From: Phytoseiulus persimilis
Lineage: Eukaryota > Arthropoda > Arachnida > Mesostigmata > Phytoseiidae
NCBI GenBank assembly: GCA_037576195.1
Contig: CM075102.1
Span: 28,144,745 to 28,208,744 of the forward strand
DNA: 64,000 bases
Direction: 5' to 3'
In this document: positions 43,632 through 55,864 of the stretch, piece after piece
How positions within the stretch are numbered: position 1 is the stretch's first letter
Layout of the letters: every line of letters starts with the position of its first letter
Notes under the pieces: generated by a model
What the model was told of the DNA's origin: nothing
Databases searched by the model: none
What the model saw: the letters and a program-made list of their open reading frames with translations, nothing else
Program-made: the position numbers and the translations under genes

Positions 43632-46570
43632 TTACTTAAGGCCTTTTGTTGTGTTCGTAGCGTACAGCTGCTGTTGAAAGTTGTGGTACTGCGCGGCGTA
43701 TATTGGGTCAGACGTAGGATTCTGCGGGCCATAAAACTTGTTCTGGTTGGGTCCTCCGCCCCCTGGTGGACCATTGAAACCTGTTCCACCCGGAGGTCCT
43801 TGTTGATGTTGTTGGTCGGGATAATATTGCATTGGTGGTTGACCAGCAGGCCCGTTGGCCATCGATCCCGGGCCACCCATGGGACCCCCTTGAGGTCCGC
43901 CCATCGGACCATTACCCATTTGGCCCATAGGGACGCCCATCGGACCACCAGGAGACATACCTTTCATGCTATTCGCTCCAGGTCCCGTCAATCTGCAACG
44001 TTTTTAGATGGAAGTTATTCATTCCATAGCGGAACTTCATCCGGAGGTCTTGTTGGCTAGCTCAAATAGATAATTGTGGAGCCATGCGAAGGTTCGGATT
44101 GAGAAGAACGAATTTCAGGAACGTACCTGTGTAGAAACTCTAAACTAGGCTGTCGCTGCTGAGGCATTTGGGCGTTCGGGGACTGTCCTTGTCCCTGGCT
44201 CCTGGCGGGGAGGTATTGAATGGTATTCGGTGCATCAGGTCGAACCTGAACATTCGTTCGACCTCGCGTTCCTCCTTGAGGTACTCCAGGACCCATGGAA
44301 CCGCCATACGGTGGTCCCCCTTGGCCTACCATTCTACCACCAGGACCCGGAGACGGACCTCCCATCGGGCCACCGGGGTGGCTCATGCCGTTACTGTCGA
44401 AGCCCTCTAACAGAGCGACACTGCGAGAGGAGAAAATTCCGTTGATCGACGTCTCTCCGTTTGGAAGCAAAATCGGATCCGGGATTCAACTCCGGGGGCA
44501 TATCCCACTCAGAATGAACTTTCGCGAGAAAAGTTGGTTGAGAAACTCACGGATCGTTTCCCATGAGACCGTCGTTTGGAGGCTGGCCGGGGCCGCCGGG
44601 CCCTCCTCCCTGCCCTCCGTCCAACGGATTGAAACCCATGTGCTGAGGCGATGGCATCATCCCACCTGGGAGATCTACTGGGGACATCGGATTACTGTTC
44701 TTAGATTTACTGGTCTGGGAGAGATGCGGTGAGTTTGACGGTCCAGGGTGAAGCTGTGGAGATGTTGAGGGTTTGAAGTTCATTCCCGGTCCTCCCATCT
44801 GTGATGGATCCGGCGAAGGTCCACCCGGTCCCCCCATGGGCCCTCCTTGATAAGGACTCTGCGGATGTCCCATCATGGCCGGACTCATGGGTCTCGGCTG
44901 ATCAGGCGGCCTGGAAATCACAGTCAATGAAAATTTGACCCAAGAAGGGGTTGCGGTTACGAGAGAAAATTTGCACTGGTCTGTCGAATCAGGTTTAAAC
45001 AGAGTAAGAATATCATAAGCTCACCGGAAATTATACTGCGATCCGTGATTTGGAGGACCTCCTGGCCCACTTTGACGAGGGTTTGGAGGGTATTGGCCTC
45101 GAGGTCCCTTGGAAGCTCCCGTCGGGCCGCCGGGTCCGTAAGGATGGCCGGGACCTCCTTGCATTGGTCCCGGTGGACCATGAGACTGCATCATACGAGG
45201 TCCGGGACCTCCCGAAGGACCTCCAGGATTACCCGGATCTGGCAGGAAGAGCATTTGCCGCATTTTGCATAACGTGGCTAGCTGTTCTTCTCGATGCTGC
45301 CTTTGTTGGGGTGTCAAATTTTCGTCGGAAACTTTCACGCCGGGATTGGGTCTGCCACCATGTCCCATGGGACCCCCTGGACCGCCCGGGCCCATGGGCC
45401 CGTGCGGGCCCATTGGTGGCGGTCCACCCATCGAGAACGGTACGCTCATCGGGGAATTGCCAGGTACCATCGGGCCGCCCGGACCCATGGCGCTCATTCC
45501 ACGGGGACCATTTGCACCAGACATCCCGAAAGGAGGACCATTGGGAGGCCCTTGGAAGTTGCCAGGCGGGAAATGATTGTTCATGTAACCTGGATGATTC
45601 GGGGGGCCGCCCATAGGACCGCCGGGCATGGGGCCCCCGGGGCCCCAGCCAGGGGCCATCGAGCCTATCATCGCTCGTCTCCGTTCTAGCATCTGCCGAG
45701 TGTTGGGCTGTGCGCAGTGGAAGGCGACGATCGAGGGGAAGTGCGCGCTCAAAACAGCATCAGCAGCTTGGTTTGCCAAGTGAGTGGTGAAAACAAACAG
45801 CTGGCTAGTCTGAGGTGTGTTTTGAGGTCCATTCGACGGAGTTGTTTGCGTCCCACTCGGAGTCGACGTCGATGGATACTCTTGCTTCTGGTTACCCCAA
45901 GGCTCGTTGCTCTGTGTACCGTCGGGACATGCTGAGCCTGGTCTTGAGCTCTCCAGCTTCGGTTCAACCTGCAAACACGGAACCGAACTTTTAGGAACTC
46001 TCACGCCTACACGCATCAGCTCCATCTACTGAGAAGCATCATTTCAATCGTGAAATCAGGGCGAGCAGAGGAAACACATGTGTTACGTTGGTGTGTTGGC
46101 CGATCGACGTCATAAATTCGCGTCGATGCCGACATGCTCCAGATAAATCGTCTGGTATCGATATATGGTACAATATTTCTACCAAGCCTCCAGGATTGTT
46201 ATTCCTACAAATTTTATCCTCGCAGGCAATTATTGCGTCACAAAATGATGGAAACATTCCCCTCTGAGGTGGGCCCATGTTATTCTGCACCTTTCTCCAG
46301 ATACGATGCTGCTTCAGAGAAGATATAACGAACGTAGAAAACGGTTGCCTCCTTCCGCAACTCACTGACCTTCGTATCATTATTAGATGAATTGTTGTCT
46401 AGAGATTGTCCCACGCAGTCGTTAAGACTGGGGGATGGTTTTGGATGCGGCGAGGGACTCGGTTCCTTGGAGCCGTTTGACGTCGTCCCTTTTTCACAGG
46501 GAACGTCGTTCGAAGCAGCCGCAGGTGGCTGCTCACCTTCGACTGTGTTCTCAGCACCGTTGCACTTCAT
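43632..46570 (-). CDS. BCL9: BCL9 / Legless Wnt coactivator
   Basis: Nuclear adaptor that ties beta-catenin/Armadillo to Pygopus in Wnt signalling. Minus-strand exons 46570-46370, 45968-45025, 44910-44551, 44420-44127 and 43992-43632 keep phase throughout and give 719 residues. All three classical homology domains are visible. HD1, which binds the Pygopus PHD finger, is at about residues 122-157 (FVFTTHLANQAADAVL). HD2, the beta-catenin-binding helix, is at about 285-310 (LTPQQRQHREEQLATL, ending RQMLF). The C-terminal HD3 is at about 560-600 (APNTIQYLPAR, then PSLEFLHR). Between them lie Gly-Pro-Met-rich linkers. It is about half the length of fly Legless and human BCL9. ATG 46570 is the first in-frame ATG after a TAG at 46630-46628, but an upstream exon joined at 46627 cannot be excluded. 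The ends of intron 1 (401 bp) are clear. Confidence 0.88.
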
Positions 46571-49179
46571 CCCTCCGACCGCGTTCGAGTATAACGAGTC
46601 CACTTCGACTGTTTTGAAGTCCTCCACCTATCCACTGCTACGATACATCGATTCGCGCCATCTGCAAGTATTTGAGAGAGCGCCTGAGTCTGAGACACTC
46701 CTCAAACTGTACGCAAACATTCATCCAGATCGCGAGAGGAGCATTCGTGAGCTGTAAACAGTGGCGAATTTTGCGCGGGCGCTTGAAACACCAGAATTAC
46801 CTTCGGCTTCGCAAGTTTCGCTTCCGACTCTACTCGGTTCGCTCCACGATCTTCCTTACGAGAGTCTTCCCCACCGATATCGCGAGTGCCCCTCAGATGG
46901 AAGGTGATTTCAAGGTTTGGAAGCGCCCGATAGATCAAAACAGAACATAGCGAACATCAATAGAAGTCTAGATCACAACAGAGTCGAAGCCGGAGGAGCA
47001 TCTAAGCATTTGAGGGAGCTCCGTCAACTCCAGGATATGATGTACCCTCCCTGTCGATGACTATTCGCGATACACTCAAGATTCGAATGGACCCTGCATC
47101 AACAAAGCTCGGCTGACCGCGGCCATCGGCCAGGAAGACGACAGAAGACGATGCATCACTTACACGTGAATTCGTTTGAGATTGTTCGGATGTTAGAAGC
47201 TCCTGCTGCCGGACGGTCTCTGTTACGGCCAACCGACGGCCTTCGGAGCACTTTCGGGCTCGCCTCACAAAGCGCACCTCTGTATAGGAACTCAATCGGC
47301 ACTCACTTGATAATATTTTGCTTTTCTCATGACAACGCCATATTGCGTCTCGAGCACCAGCTGGCTATTGGTGACAGAGCGTGGCTCCGATGAACTCTCA
47401 CGGAGAGTGCGGAGCCCGGTCTGCATTTGCTCACTGAGTGGCCCAGGGTTGTTTGACTGCTGCCGAAGTCGCGACCACAGTTTTTGAGAGCAGAGAGGCG
47501 CCCTGCTCCGGAGTCGCGGGCGGGCGAACGCCTGAGTGAGCGAGGTCAGAAACGATGGCAGACAATCGGTGTGTGGCCGCCGCGCCGGTACGGTGTTGGA
47601 GTCAGAGCCATCGTCTGATCATCGTTTACGGCGGCTTCAGCGGAAAATTGGCCGCCAAATTGCTCCTTTTTCCGATGAGCTCCTTGTTTGCTCCTCTCTT
47701 TGCAGATAGAGTTGCTCTTTTCGCCTTACGCGCCCGCCCTACGTGATATTTCTCTTGCTCTCACTGTTGTGACGAGGAATTTGATCTTCAGGGGAGTTTC
47801 ATGGATGCTACACAGAGAGTGCGATCGGGTCGCAAAGTCATGCGCTAGAGTAAATACTTCCGGATCCGTCATACGAGACTCTGATATAAGAGATCCTGCG
47901 TATCGGAGCCAGTTATCGATTGCCTGTAGAAATGACTCCCATGGGAATTCTTCTTGACGAGCTCCGGAGGAGTAGGCGCGTCAGAGTCCGGTGATCACAT
48001 CACCTCTGAGACTCCTCAGGGCTCCTTTTTGCGCGCACCAGGAGCGCGATGATTCCATCTCACCCAGGAACAGCGTGCGGTATCGCTGCGTCCTCAACCG
48101 TCGCTGATTTCAGATTCCATGGTACTCATAGATCTCTGAACCGTGTTTCCGATCATTGTAAATCGTAGTATATCAACAGGGTATACAGCTACATTATGCG
48201 AGAGTTAGATGCGAATTTTCGAATCTAATGCGCGACAGTTATGAGTGAAAACTGGACGCGGAATATGTTTTGGTTCTCTCGAGGAACCTCTCCTGCCTGG
48301 GTGGCGCAGCGTTCTGCGTTTGGTCTGCGTTCGTTTCTCCTGTACTCAACACATCTTCAGTTTGAGACTTCCGATGATGTTTCTCATCGGACCAACACCG
48401 AGGATACAAAGATCTTTGCTGATGGGTCCCGGCCTTGTAGCCCTGCACTTTGGAAAGCGCTCCGTGACATGACAAAGATTCGATTTGTCCGCTGCCTTGA
48501 GGTCGGAGTTCATACTTGAATCCCAATCGATGTCACACTCAGTTCCACGGAAGTTTCTTAGGCTCATTGGGTCTTAGCGGATCGTTGGCAACTTCGTATC
48601 CCGATTTGCTTGGAATCTGCTGCCCTCCATGTGCTTCATGCAGACGCATTTGGATAAGTTCTCTTCGGTGAGAAGATTCCGAAGTCAATCCTGGTGAGGA
48701 TTTTTGAGTGCTACTCTCCTCTGATCCCAACCCTGAGGCTTCTCTAGGAAACCCTCTCACGAGCTAACCTCACTGTCAACTTGGTTATTCGTGCTTTTGA
48801 CTGCAGACTGCCTAGAGTGGATTACAGAGCCTATGATGTGCTTGTAGTCTGCTCTGTCTGATTTCATAAGAGATTCCAAAGAGACAGTTTGTTCTCTCTA
48901 CTTCGAAGCAATCCGATATCAGTGACTTCTTCGTGACGCGACGCACCTCGACGCGCTCAAAGGCTCAGTATGTTATACTGACCGGGTGATATTGTGTGTC
49001 ATATTTGCCATCGGCGTGTATCTCTTTTGCTTAACAACTCTGGAATGCGATAATATCTCGTTTCTCTTCAAAAACTGTTTGTTGCACGGTTGCAGAAACA
49101 CAGCGAAGAAATTCAATGTTTCCGATGAGACTGAATCCTTGCGGGATACTTCATATTCCACCCTTCCCAATATAATCGA

Positions 49180-49226
49180 GGGGTTTCGGGGGGCCACGAC
49201 CCCCCCCCCCCCTGTTCACGCCACTG
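49180..49226 (-). mobile_element. Possible solitary hAT-type element end
   Basis: Read on the minus strand from 49226: CAGTGGCGTGAACAGGGGGG and a G-rich run, the layout often seen at hAT-related termini (CAGTGGCG then poly-G). No matching second end was found within several kilobases, so it may be a truncated insertion. Confidence 0.35.
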
Positions 49227-50439
49227 GTCATTGGTGTATACGAATATACGAGGAAAATTCGCTTGCCACCTGCAGGATTTTGCGCTTCCATACCTCGTTT
49301 CCGAAATGTCCCGACCTCCACACGTGAGGTTTGGTGATTTGAAATACCGCTGTAGCAATCTGACTCCTGTCCTATTCGGCCTCGAGTTTCTTTGAGAACG
49401 AAGCTGACTCGACTGTCAAAGCAACGATGGGGCTCTGACGAACGAGAATGGCGAACTCATAGGGAAACTGGGTTCACTCCGGATCAAGATCTGAATCCCA
49501 ATAAAAATTTGTCTGTTCGTTAAGAGTGTCACTCGGCTAAAACTTGGTCACCGCGACTCGGTAGCTTGATCGGAACGGGAGTCCCGACGGGGATATGGCT
49601 CGTGGAGGCGAATCACTCTCACCCACTCGAATTCTCATGATGAGAGCTCATCAAACTCATGGGATTGATGTAAACTGTTGGAAAATTCACGATGTTCGGG
49701 CTCTAATTGAAACTTCGGAGTCGAATTGTTGCCGAGCGAGAACTTTCGGAACGCTCATCTGATGCTTTTGCGAGCCCCGCAATCGCTGTGACAGTTCCGA
49801 GTGTTCTCCAAACGCTCATGAGCTCCCTTGGGAGATAACGACGAGCTTATCCTTGTTTTCGAAGCCCCTCGAACTGGTTCGTGCCTAACTCAGTGTCGTC
49901 ATGACGTGTGTGCTATGAATGCCACGATATCGAGGGAGACGTTGTTTGACTACGTGCGTGTCGCTGTAGCCCACCGATGGTATAACACATTAACAACGGA
50001 GATGAAATTTTCGTGAACGGAACATAGGGCGGAATATTAAGAACCGGGATCCGATCGGAGTTGAGAACAGTATCCCCTCTCCACTGGTGGAGCCAGCTTT
50101 GTTTTCCATGAGGCCGAACGTCGTTGTTGTTGTCGCTGCGATTTTCGATGGGCTGTGTCGCAAAAATCAGCCAACTACCAGCTCTGCGTTTTGGCTGTGT
50201 TCTGAGTTATGAGGGGGCATGAGAAATTCAAACTCAGGAAATCTTTTAGCGGATTCCGGCTGGGGGCCAGAGAGCTCGTCTGGGGTGGTTGAGAGCGCGC
50301 AGCGGATCCCGCAGCACAGCGAGACTGGAAATTTCCTGTAACTATCGGTAGGAAATCAGGATGAAATACAATGGGGCCAGCCTCATCAATCCTGGGATGT
50401 ATGGGGCTTTAGACTCATGCTTGCGCCGCCTTTGCCCCT

Positions 50440-50560
50440 CCCCGAATCACATGCGGTCTTGCTCGAGCAGAGAGACAGGTTGCTGAAAAAGTTCCGCAGG
50501 AACAAAGGAACAGATTTTGCGAATGCACAAGTTCGAGCTTCTCAGTCGTTCGTAACATGC
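50440..50560 (+). mobile_element. Possible LINE remnant (endonuclease-RT linker)
   Basis: The plus frame reads LLEQRDRLLKKFRRNKGTDF. This resembles the RDRLLKKxRRT helix just before the reverse transcriptase in Jockey/CR1-like retrotransposons. No YADD-type RT core follows, so at most it is a short relic. Confidence 0.3.
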
Positions 50561-53500
50561 AAGGCTCGACATACGGGTTCCATAGACACTTGGTCCGGTC
50601 ACGGTCAGCTCGATATCTTGCGGCTGACTGGGACGATACGTGATTCCAGCGAAGCGATGTCTGTCCGTCAGAACAAGGACGATAGGAGGGAGTGATTGCG
50701 ATTATTATCGATGAACAACTCGTCTTCTCTGACGGGAATCAACTATGTAGCGGTCGTACCCATCTGGTCACATAAGAAGTCGTACAGCGCTCTCCCGTTG
50801 CTGTTTTCCCAAGAAAATCTGATCCGTAGATGTCGCCGGCAGCGCACGCTTTCCACCTTGGATTGTGTTTCTTTGTTCTCTCGCGATGTCTGGTATGCAT
50901 GACGGCCGAAATATTCAACAGCGTCGTGGCACAGGGTCACGGGTGCAACAATCAGTCACCGTGACCCTGTCTGGATCACAAACTCGAATTCTCGACAAGG
51001 TCAAGGCCGAGTTTCTTTCAGTGTCGAGATCGCGGGTGGTTCTCAAGGACGATGCTGAACGGCCTCGTGATGCTCGATGACGACATTCTAGGACTCTCGC
51101 GCTGCTCGTGTTCTCCTCAGGTGTCTCAAATGCCAGTCGCTTCCGTGGGATCGATGTGGTGAGGACGCCGAGTAAGGCTATCGGCTTGGTGCTCTCCGAC
51201 CGAGTTCCTGTTGAGGGCTCTCGCCTGGAATGTAGATTTTGCAAAAATCTTGAGATTGGTTTCCGAGTAGGAGCACTCTCGAATGTGTCATGACGTCAGG
51301 TGAAGTAAGCGAAGGAATTTGGGAATTCCATTCGCCAGCTCAAAGCGCACAGGAATCCGCGCTGTCATGTCACTTGCTCGCAGATGGAAACGTTCCGCTG
51401 AGTTCTATAGGAGCAACCCGTACCTTTGGGAACCAGTCGCAAACTATTTTTGATATCGTGCGAGATGGCAACAGATTCCGGCGAGGCTCCTATCTATATG
51501 GATGCTGATAATCTGAGTCTAGAGATGACATATTACTCAAGAACGGTCAAAGTAGAAATAGCCAGGCAGAGGTCAAAAGCTCGCCGGTTCAAAGGTTTTT
51601 ACGCGAGAGATACCTCGAGTAGACGTCGAGTGTCGCCGAAATCGGACACTTCCTAGGTGATGCTGGTTTCCCACCTGTCAATTCATTCCAGTGAGGAATT
51701 CATCAATAATGCAGATTGATTCCGCTTTGCCGGGCTTCGCGCGGTTAACGACCAACCATCTATTGTAATTAGTGGAGCCTGTGAGTTCAGGTAATTCTTC
51801 GAGATCCTTCCATCAATCGTCTGGGATTGGTCCTTGGCTGTGAGAGACGATTTCGAAGAGACACCTGAATTCTCAGGGATGCAGCCCTCTCACACTCGAC
51901 TCGCGACATTGAAAATGTCGAAGAGCGTCGATATAATCGGCTGCGACCATGTGCCTCGATCAAGCGCTCACCGAGAAGATCGTCTTGACAGTCAGACTTC
52001 CAAACTCCACCACGGAGCAAAAGGACTCAAGCTCTTCTAGATTCGGAGTCGATCACCGATTCGGAGCTCTCGAACTTTCTCCGCCCTTTTCATGCCCAAG
52101 TCTCTTGAACCCTAACGCGTGCATACATATCGAAGAGGAGTGTGTTGGGCCTATATTATGCCTGTCTCGGCATCTTCCGGGAGTTGAGCTCGGGGTACTC
52201 TGCTCTGAAATATATGTACGATAAATAAACAACTGCAGTACGCAAACTGCGTTCAAGCATTCCACTCTGTGGGCGATGTGACGAACCAAGGACGACCAGC
52301 CGTAAGGAATGATGTATTGATAGGTACGGACACCCGTATGCGATTGTTTTCACGATAGAATGGAGAGCGTTATGGTCGAAGACCGTGAGCGGCAAGGCGA
52401 TGCCTGCGGAACTCTGCGTAGCAGCCGCAATAATTGCACTCTGTTGTCGGGAAAATTTTCCAAAGGGATGTTGCCCTCGCTCCTCCAAAGAAGAGGGAAG
52501 AATTGATGCGGACTCGTTCCTGGAAAGCCGCTGAGGTGAAACTCGAAACCGATGACAATCTCTTCCCTAGACACATTGAACTTTGAGAACTTTGCGTGTT
52601 TCAGGTATTGTTATCATCTGTGAAGCTTCTACAGAGGCATTACCCAGCGATTCGACGAATTGGATAAAAAGCAAGGTACGTGCAGAAGCGATCAATCCAG
52701 AGAGACTCTCTCTGGCATTCGACTCCACGATAGAGCGAAAGTTCAGGCGGGCATTCAACTTGTCGAATGAGGTAGCATGTTTTGAGGATCTTTGAGTGAG
52801 ACACTCCAAAGTTGGTAATGCTCGAGTTAATCTGGACGAGTTGGACTCGGGTCGTGAGAAAATACTGAGCTGTCTGTTAGCGACTCAAAGGGTGTTTTCG
52901 AGTTGTAGGACCGAGATCTCGAAGATGACGCATACGAGACTTTGGTCCTTCCCATCGGCAGGTTACAGAGTCGAGTTGTTCGAGGCTAGCTGTTCTGGTC
53001 CCTAATTTCCTCCCCATAATTATTCGCTCATGTCATCCCATCGAGGTTCCATGATGCCTGGTCCTACCAGAATGGTTATTCATGGGAAAGAGGTAATCTT
53101 TCGAACTCGTGTCCCCTGAACTTATCGTCGAGGAAGTGTCTTGACCCGCTTCGGGCTCAGTCTGCCTTTCTTCTCTCAGTGATTGGTGAGGTTATCTCGA
53201 GAGGTCGGTAGACTATGTTCGTTGAGCTTGTCGCACCGAGGGAGTTCCCGATTTGCTGTATTCGAACGTCCGCAGGAGCACCGGACGATGCAGTCGAGCT
53301 GACCTTCGCCCTCTGGCGAATTTGAACCACACTTGGCTGTAGTCTGATCTCTGAATACCGCCGGGATTCGCTCGCCGCATGGGTTTGTAGACTCTCGTCG
53401 TTGGGAATCAGAAAAACGTACGACGCAGATGAGCATGATGCTGCAGTCTCCCTCGCGGAGTTTGGAGCGTGTTTAGCCAAGACCTGAGAATTGATATGAA

Positions 53501-55148
53501 TATCACAGCGGCGCCAGCGTGCGTGACTAAAAAGTGTATTTCAGGAGCCTGTGATACAGTATGACAGTCGAGGATGAATGAATGCTGTACTGCGCCTTTT
53601 CCCTGTTCCCTCTGAGTAAACCGGCTGTCATGCGCTCCAGTCTGCAGTTGAAAGTCCGATCGACAGACGGTTAGACACACACGTGAATCATGTAGGCGTT
53701 GAGAGGATGCCGTTTGTCCTGCGAACTTTAACAGATAGACTTCCTTCGCTTGATTGGTGTTACCAAGCATAGCCCACCGTGGGTGTCGTTGCCTCCGCTT
53801 TCGTCACAGTGAATTTATCTGTGTAACAGGCGGACTATTCCTGGTGAGACGAATGACGCCTGATTACCCCGCCCCCAAACGTCAACGTGATTTGAGGTCG
53901 ATGTCTTGTCGATACCGATTCCTCTTGAAGATATTAGCAATGCAAAGCAGAGAATGATGAAGACGTCCCGGACCACAATCTTGTTCGAAATCCATGCCGC
54001 GTTGGGGATGGCATCGACGCTATAACCATTCAGAAATCCACATTTTTTCAGCACTTCGAGTTGGTCGTTATTGTTATTGAAATATCCAGTGCGCTTGTAG
54101 ATCGGATACTGCGATTGTCCAGCGAGCGAAATAGAACTCTCCGAGAATGGTCACGGGGGAAGGAAGTGTCCGGGCTAGAGATACTTTCTTCATTGACAGT
54201 AGCGCGAAGCTCCCCGTATGTGCTGCTCGAGTTTCCTGGAATCGACTCATCATGGATTAGTGGATCGATAATCAATCGATGGATCGAGCTTTCGGTTGAT
54301 AACGAAATCAGGTTTCCCCACAATTTCTTCGACTCCCGATGACAAGACTCAAACACCGTCGAAAGTTCTCATCGGCTTGCCCGCTCTACCCGAGGAGATG
54401 AAAGACATTCTCAGACTCATCCCGAGAAGAGCTATTCTAATCTTTGGGAAGCATCGCCTTCGATTCCGTTGAGATCATTCATCTGATCCACCGAGGGGTA
54501 ACAAGGTTCAGGCGACCCATCATCAGGCTTGCTTGACGATGAACCCAAACTCTGTTCGCGCTCAATTCAAGCCCTTGAACCGTCGTGAACAAGAGGAGGA
54601 AGCATTTCTAACGGAGTCACATTCGCATCCAAGAGTTTCTCCTTTCGTTTCTCTTTTGCGATTGTAGCCAGAACCAAACAAGGCCGGAATCAGGTTCTAT
54701 CCACGCTCTTTGAACCATCGCATCTGTTGTTGATGGCTTCACAGTTGCGAAGAGCTCTCTGGGTCAACCCGCACAACGTTTTTGACGCGGTTCTCCTTGA
54801 ATAGTGCTCTAGTAGAAGTCATGATAGTTTCTGCTGGAACCTGGAGGTAATAATCCCCATCTTCATCGACAGAGTTGCGATCCTTGGTGGACTCTCATTC
54901 CAAGTCCCGCAAAACGCATCGCTCAATAAATCGAACCTCCCCGGAGATATACACCATCTACAACCACTGGAGGCGGTGCTAATTGCGCTCGGAACCAGAT
55001 CACCATTCAGGTTGGATGAGGACTACATTATCAAGGTAGAGTATCTGGAAGTGATGCTCCCTCCAAGGTTTATTCCTGTCGCTCGTTTACGCTCCTTAAG
55101 GAAGATAGCCAGATGCGAGGTGCCATCGAATTGAAAGAATAAATAGAC

Positions 55149-55154
55149 TTTATT
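55149..55154 (-). promoter_or_regulatory. Poly(A) signal of secreted-peptide gene
   Basis: Minus-strand AATAAA about 295 nt past the stop codon at 55449. Confidence 0.5.
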
Positions 55155-55448
55155 GGTCATCAACACGGTGTTTGAGCAAGCGCTGAGCTTTCGCCTATCT
55201 CCGAACGGAGATGCTCAATAAATTACTCTCAAGCGTATCCATAAATAAAGGCGGGTAGCGCGAAGTCAGTCGTTGTTCGCGAACACATCAGATGGGCATC
55301 ACAGAGATATCCTCCTCCTCCAGAAGAGATTCCGTCCTAGAAAGTGAACTGCGCTGCGGAGTCCTCGGCGTACTCCCGCACGATGCATGGATCATGTCCT
55401 GCACGCGCCACGACAGGTTGATCGTTCTGGGCTCCTTGCTGATCGGAC

Positions 55449-55763
55449 CTAAATCGGACTGATGCCGTCCTTCTTCTGTCCTGCGATGTTGTAGTACGGC
55501 ACTTCCAACTTGAGGAATTTCGAGCACCAATTCCTCACGCTTTTCTGCTTGTTATTGTTGTCGTTCGCGCTGGACTCTTTGTTGCAGCAAAGACTGAAGG
55601 CATTCGTGTTCTTCGTGAATTTCGCACATCTTTGACAGAGTTCCGTTACCTCACCACCAGGTAAACATTCACCCATCACAGGAACAGCTCCGATGTCTTC
55701 GAAGTAGGCGATGAGGAAGCAGGCAAGGACGAAGCAAGTTGTCGAAGTGGAAGTTTTATTCAT
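55449..55763 (-). CDS. Small secreted Cys-rich protein, family not recognised
   Basis: A single-exon frame of 104 residues from ATG 55763 (first ATG of the frame). Residues about 1-26 form a signal peptide with a hydrophobic core (CFVLACFLIAYF) and a plausible cleavage after DIGA. The mature part has six cysteines spaced C-x9-C-x2-C-x12-CC-x19-C (blocks ELCQRC, FSLCCN and VRNWCSKFL). An asparagine-rich stretch lies before the last cysteine, and the tail is basic to neutral. A TATA box with an initiator-like sequence is correctly placed upstream, and a poly(A) signal lies downstream, so the frame sits in a complete transcription unit. The layout suits a prohormone or other extracellular peptide. 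I do not recognise the family, see no dibasic-amide processing site and infer no activity. A second exon is not required. Confidence 0.55.
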   Translation of the reverse strand: MNKTSTSTTCFVLACFLIAYFEDIGAVPVMGECLPGGEVTELCQRCAKFTKNTNAFSLCCNKESSANDNNNKQKSVRNWCSKFLKLEVPYYNIAGQKKDGISPI

Positions 55764-55855
55764 CTTCGAATATTGAGAGTGGCAGTTCGCTTTTCGACGC
55801 TTCACTTCGAGGGGCTCACGCGAGTATGACTGTCCTGTTCAACAGATGCTCCCCC

Positions 55856-55861
55856 TTTATA
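55856..55861 (-). promoter_or_regulatory. TATA box of secreted-peptide gene
   Basis: TATAAA on the minus strand. About 30 nt downstream (near 55831) is CAGTCA, close to the arthropod initiator TCAGT, which gives a 5' UTR of about 68 nt to the ATG at 55763. Confidence 0.6.
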
Positions 55862-55864
55862 GTC

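Larger units (their letters stand above)
46571..55148. other. Gene-poor interval of about 8.5 kb
   Basis: No exon with a recognisable domain on either strand. It contains a possible hAT-type end at 49180-49226, a possible LINE linker fragment at 50440-50560 and a poly-C run near 49199-49212. The first bases upstream of 46571 should include BCL9 leader and promoter sequence. The rest reads as old repeats and unique non-coding DNA. Confidence 0.35.

Noticed and set aside
43632..46570. Assignment to SSBP/Ssdp because of Gly-Pro-Met richness
   Set aside because: The LisH-type FLSEIRWEKN motif is absent, whereas BCL9 HD1, HD2 and HD3 are all present.
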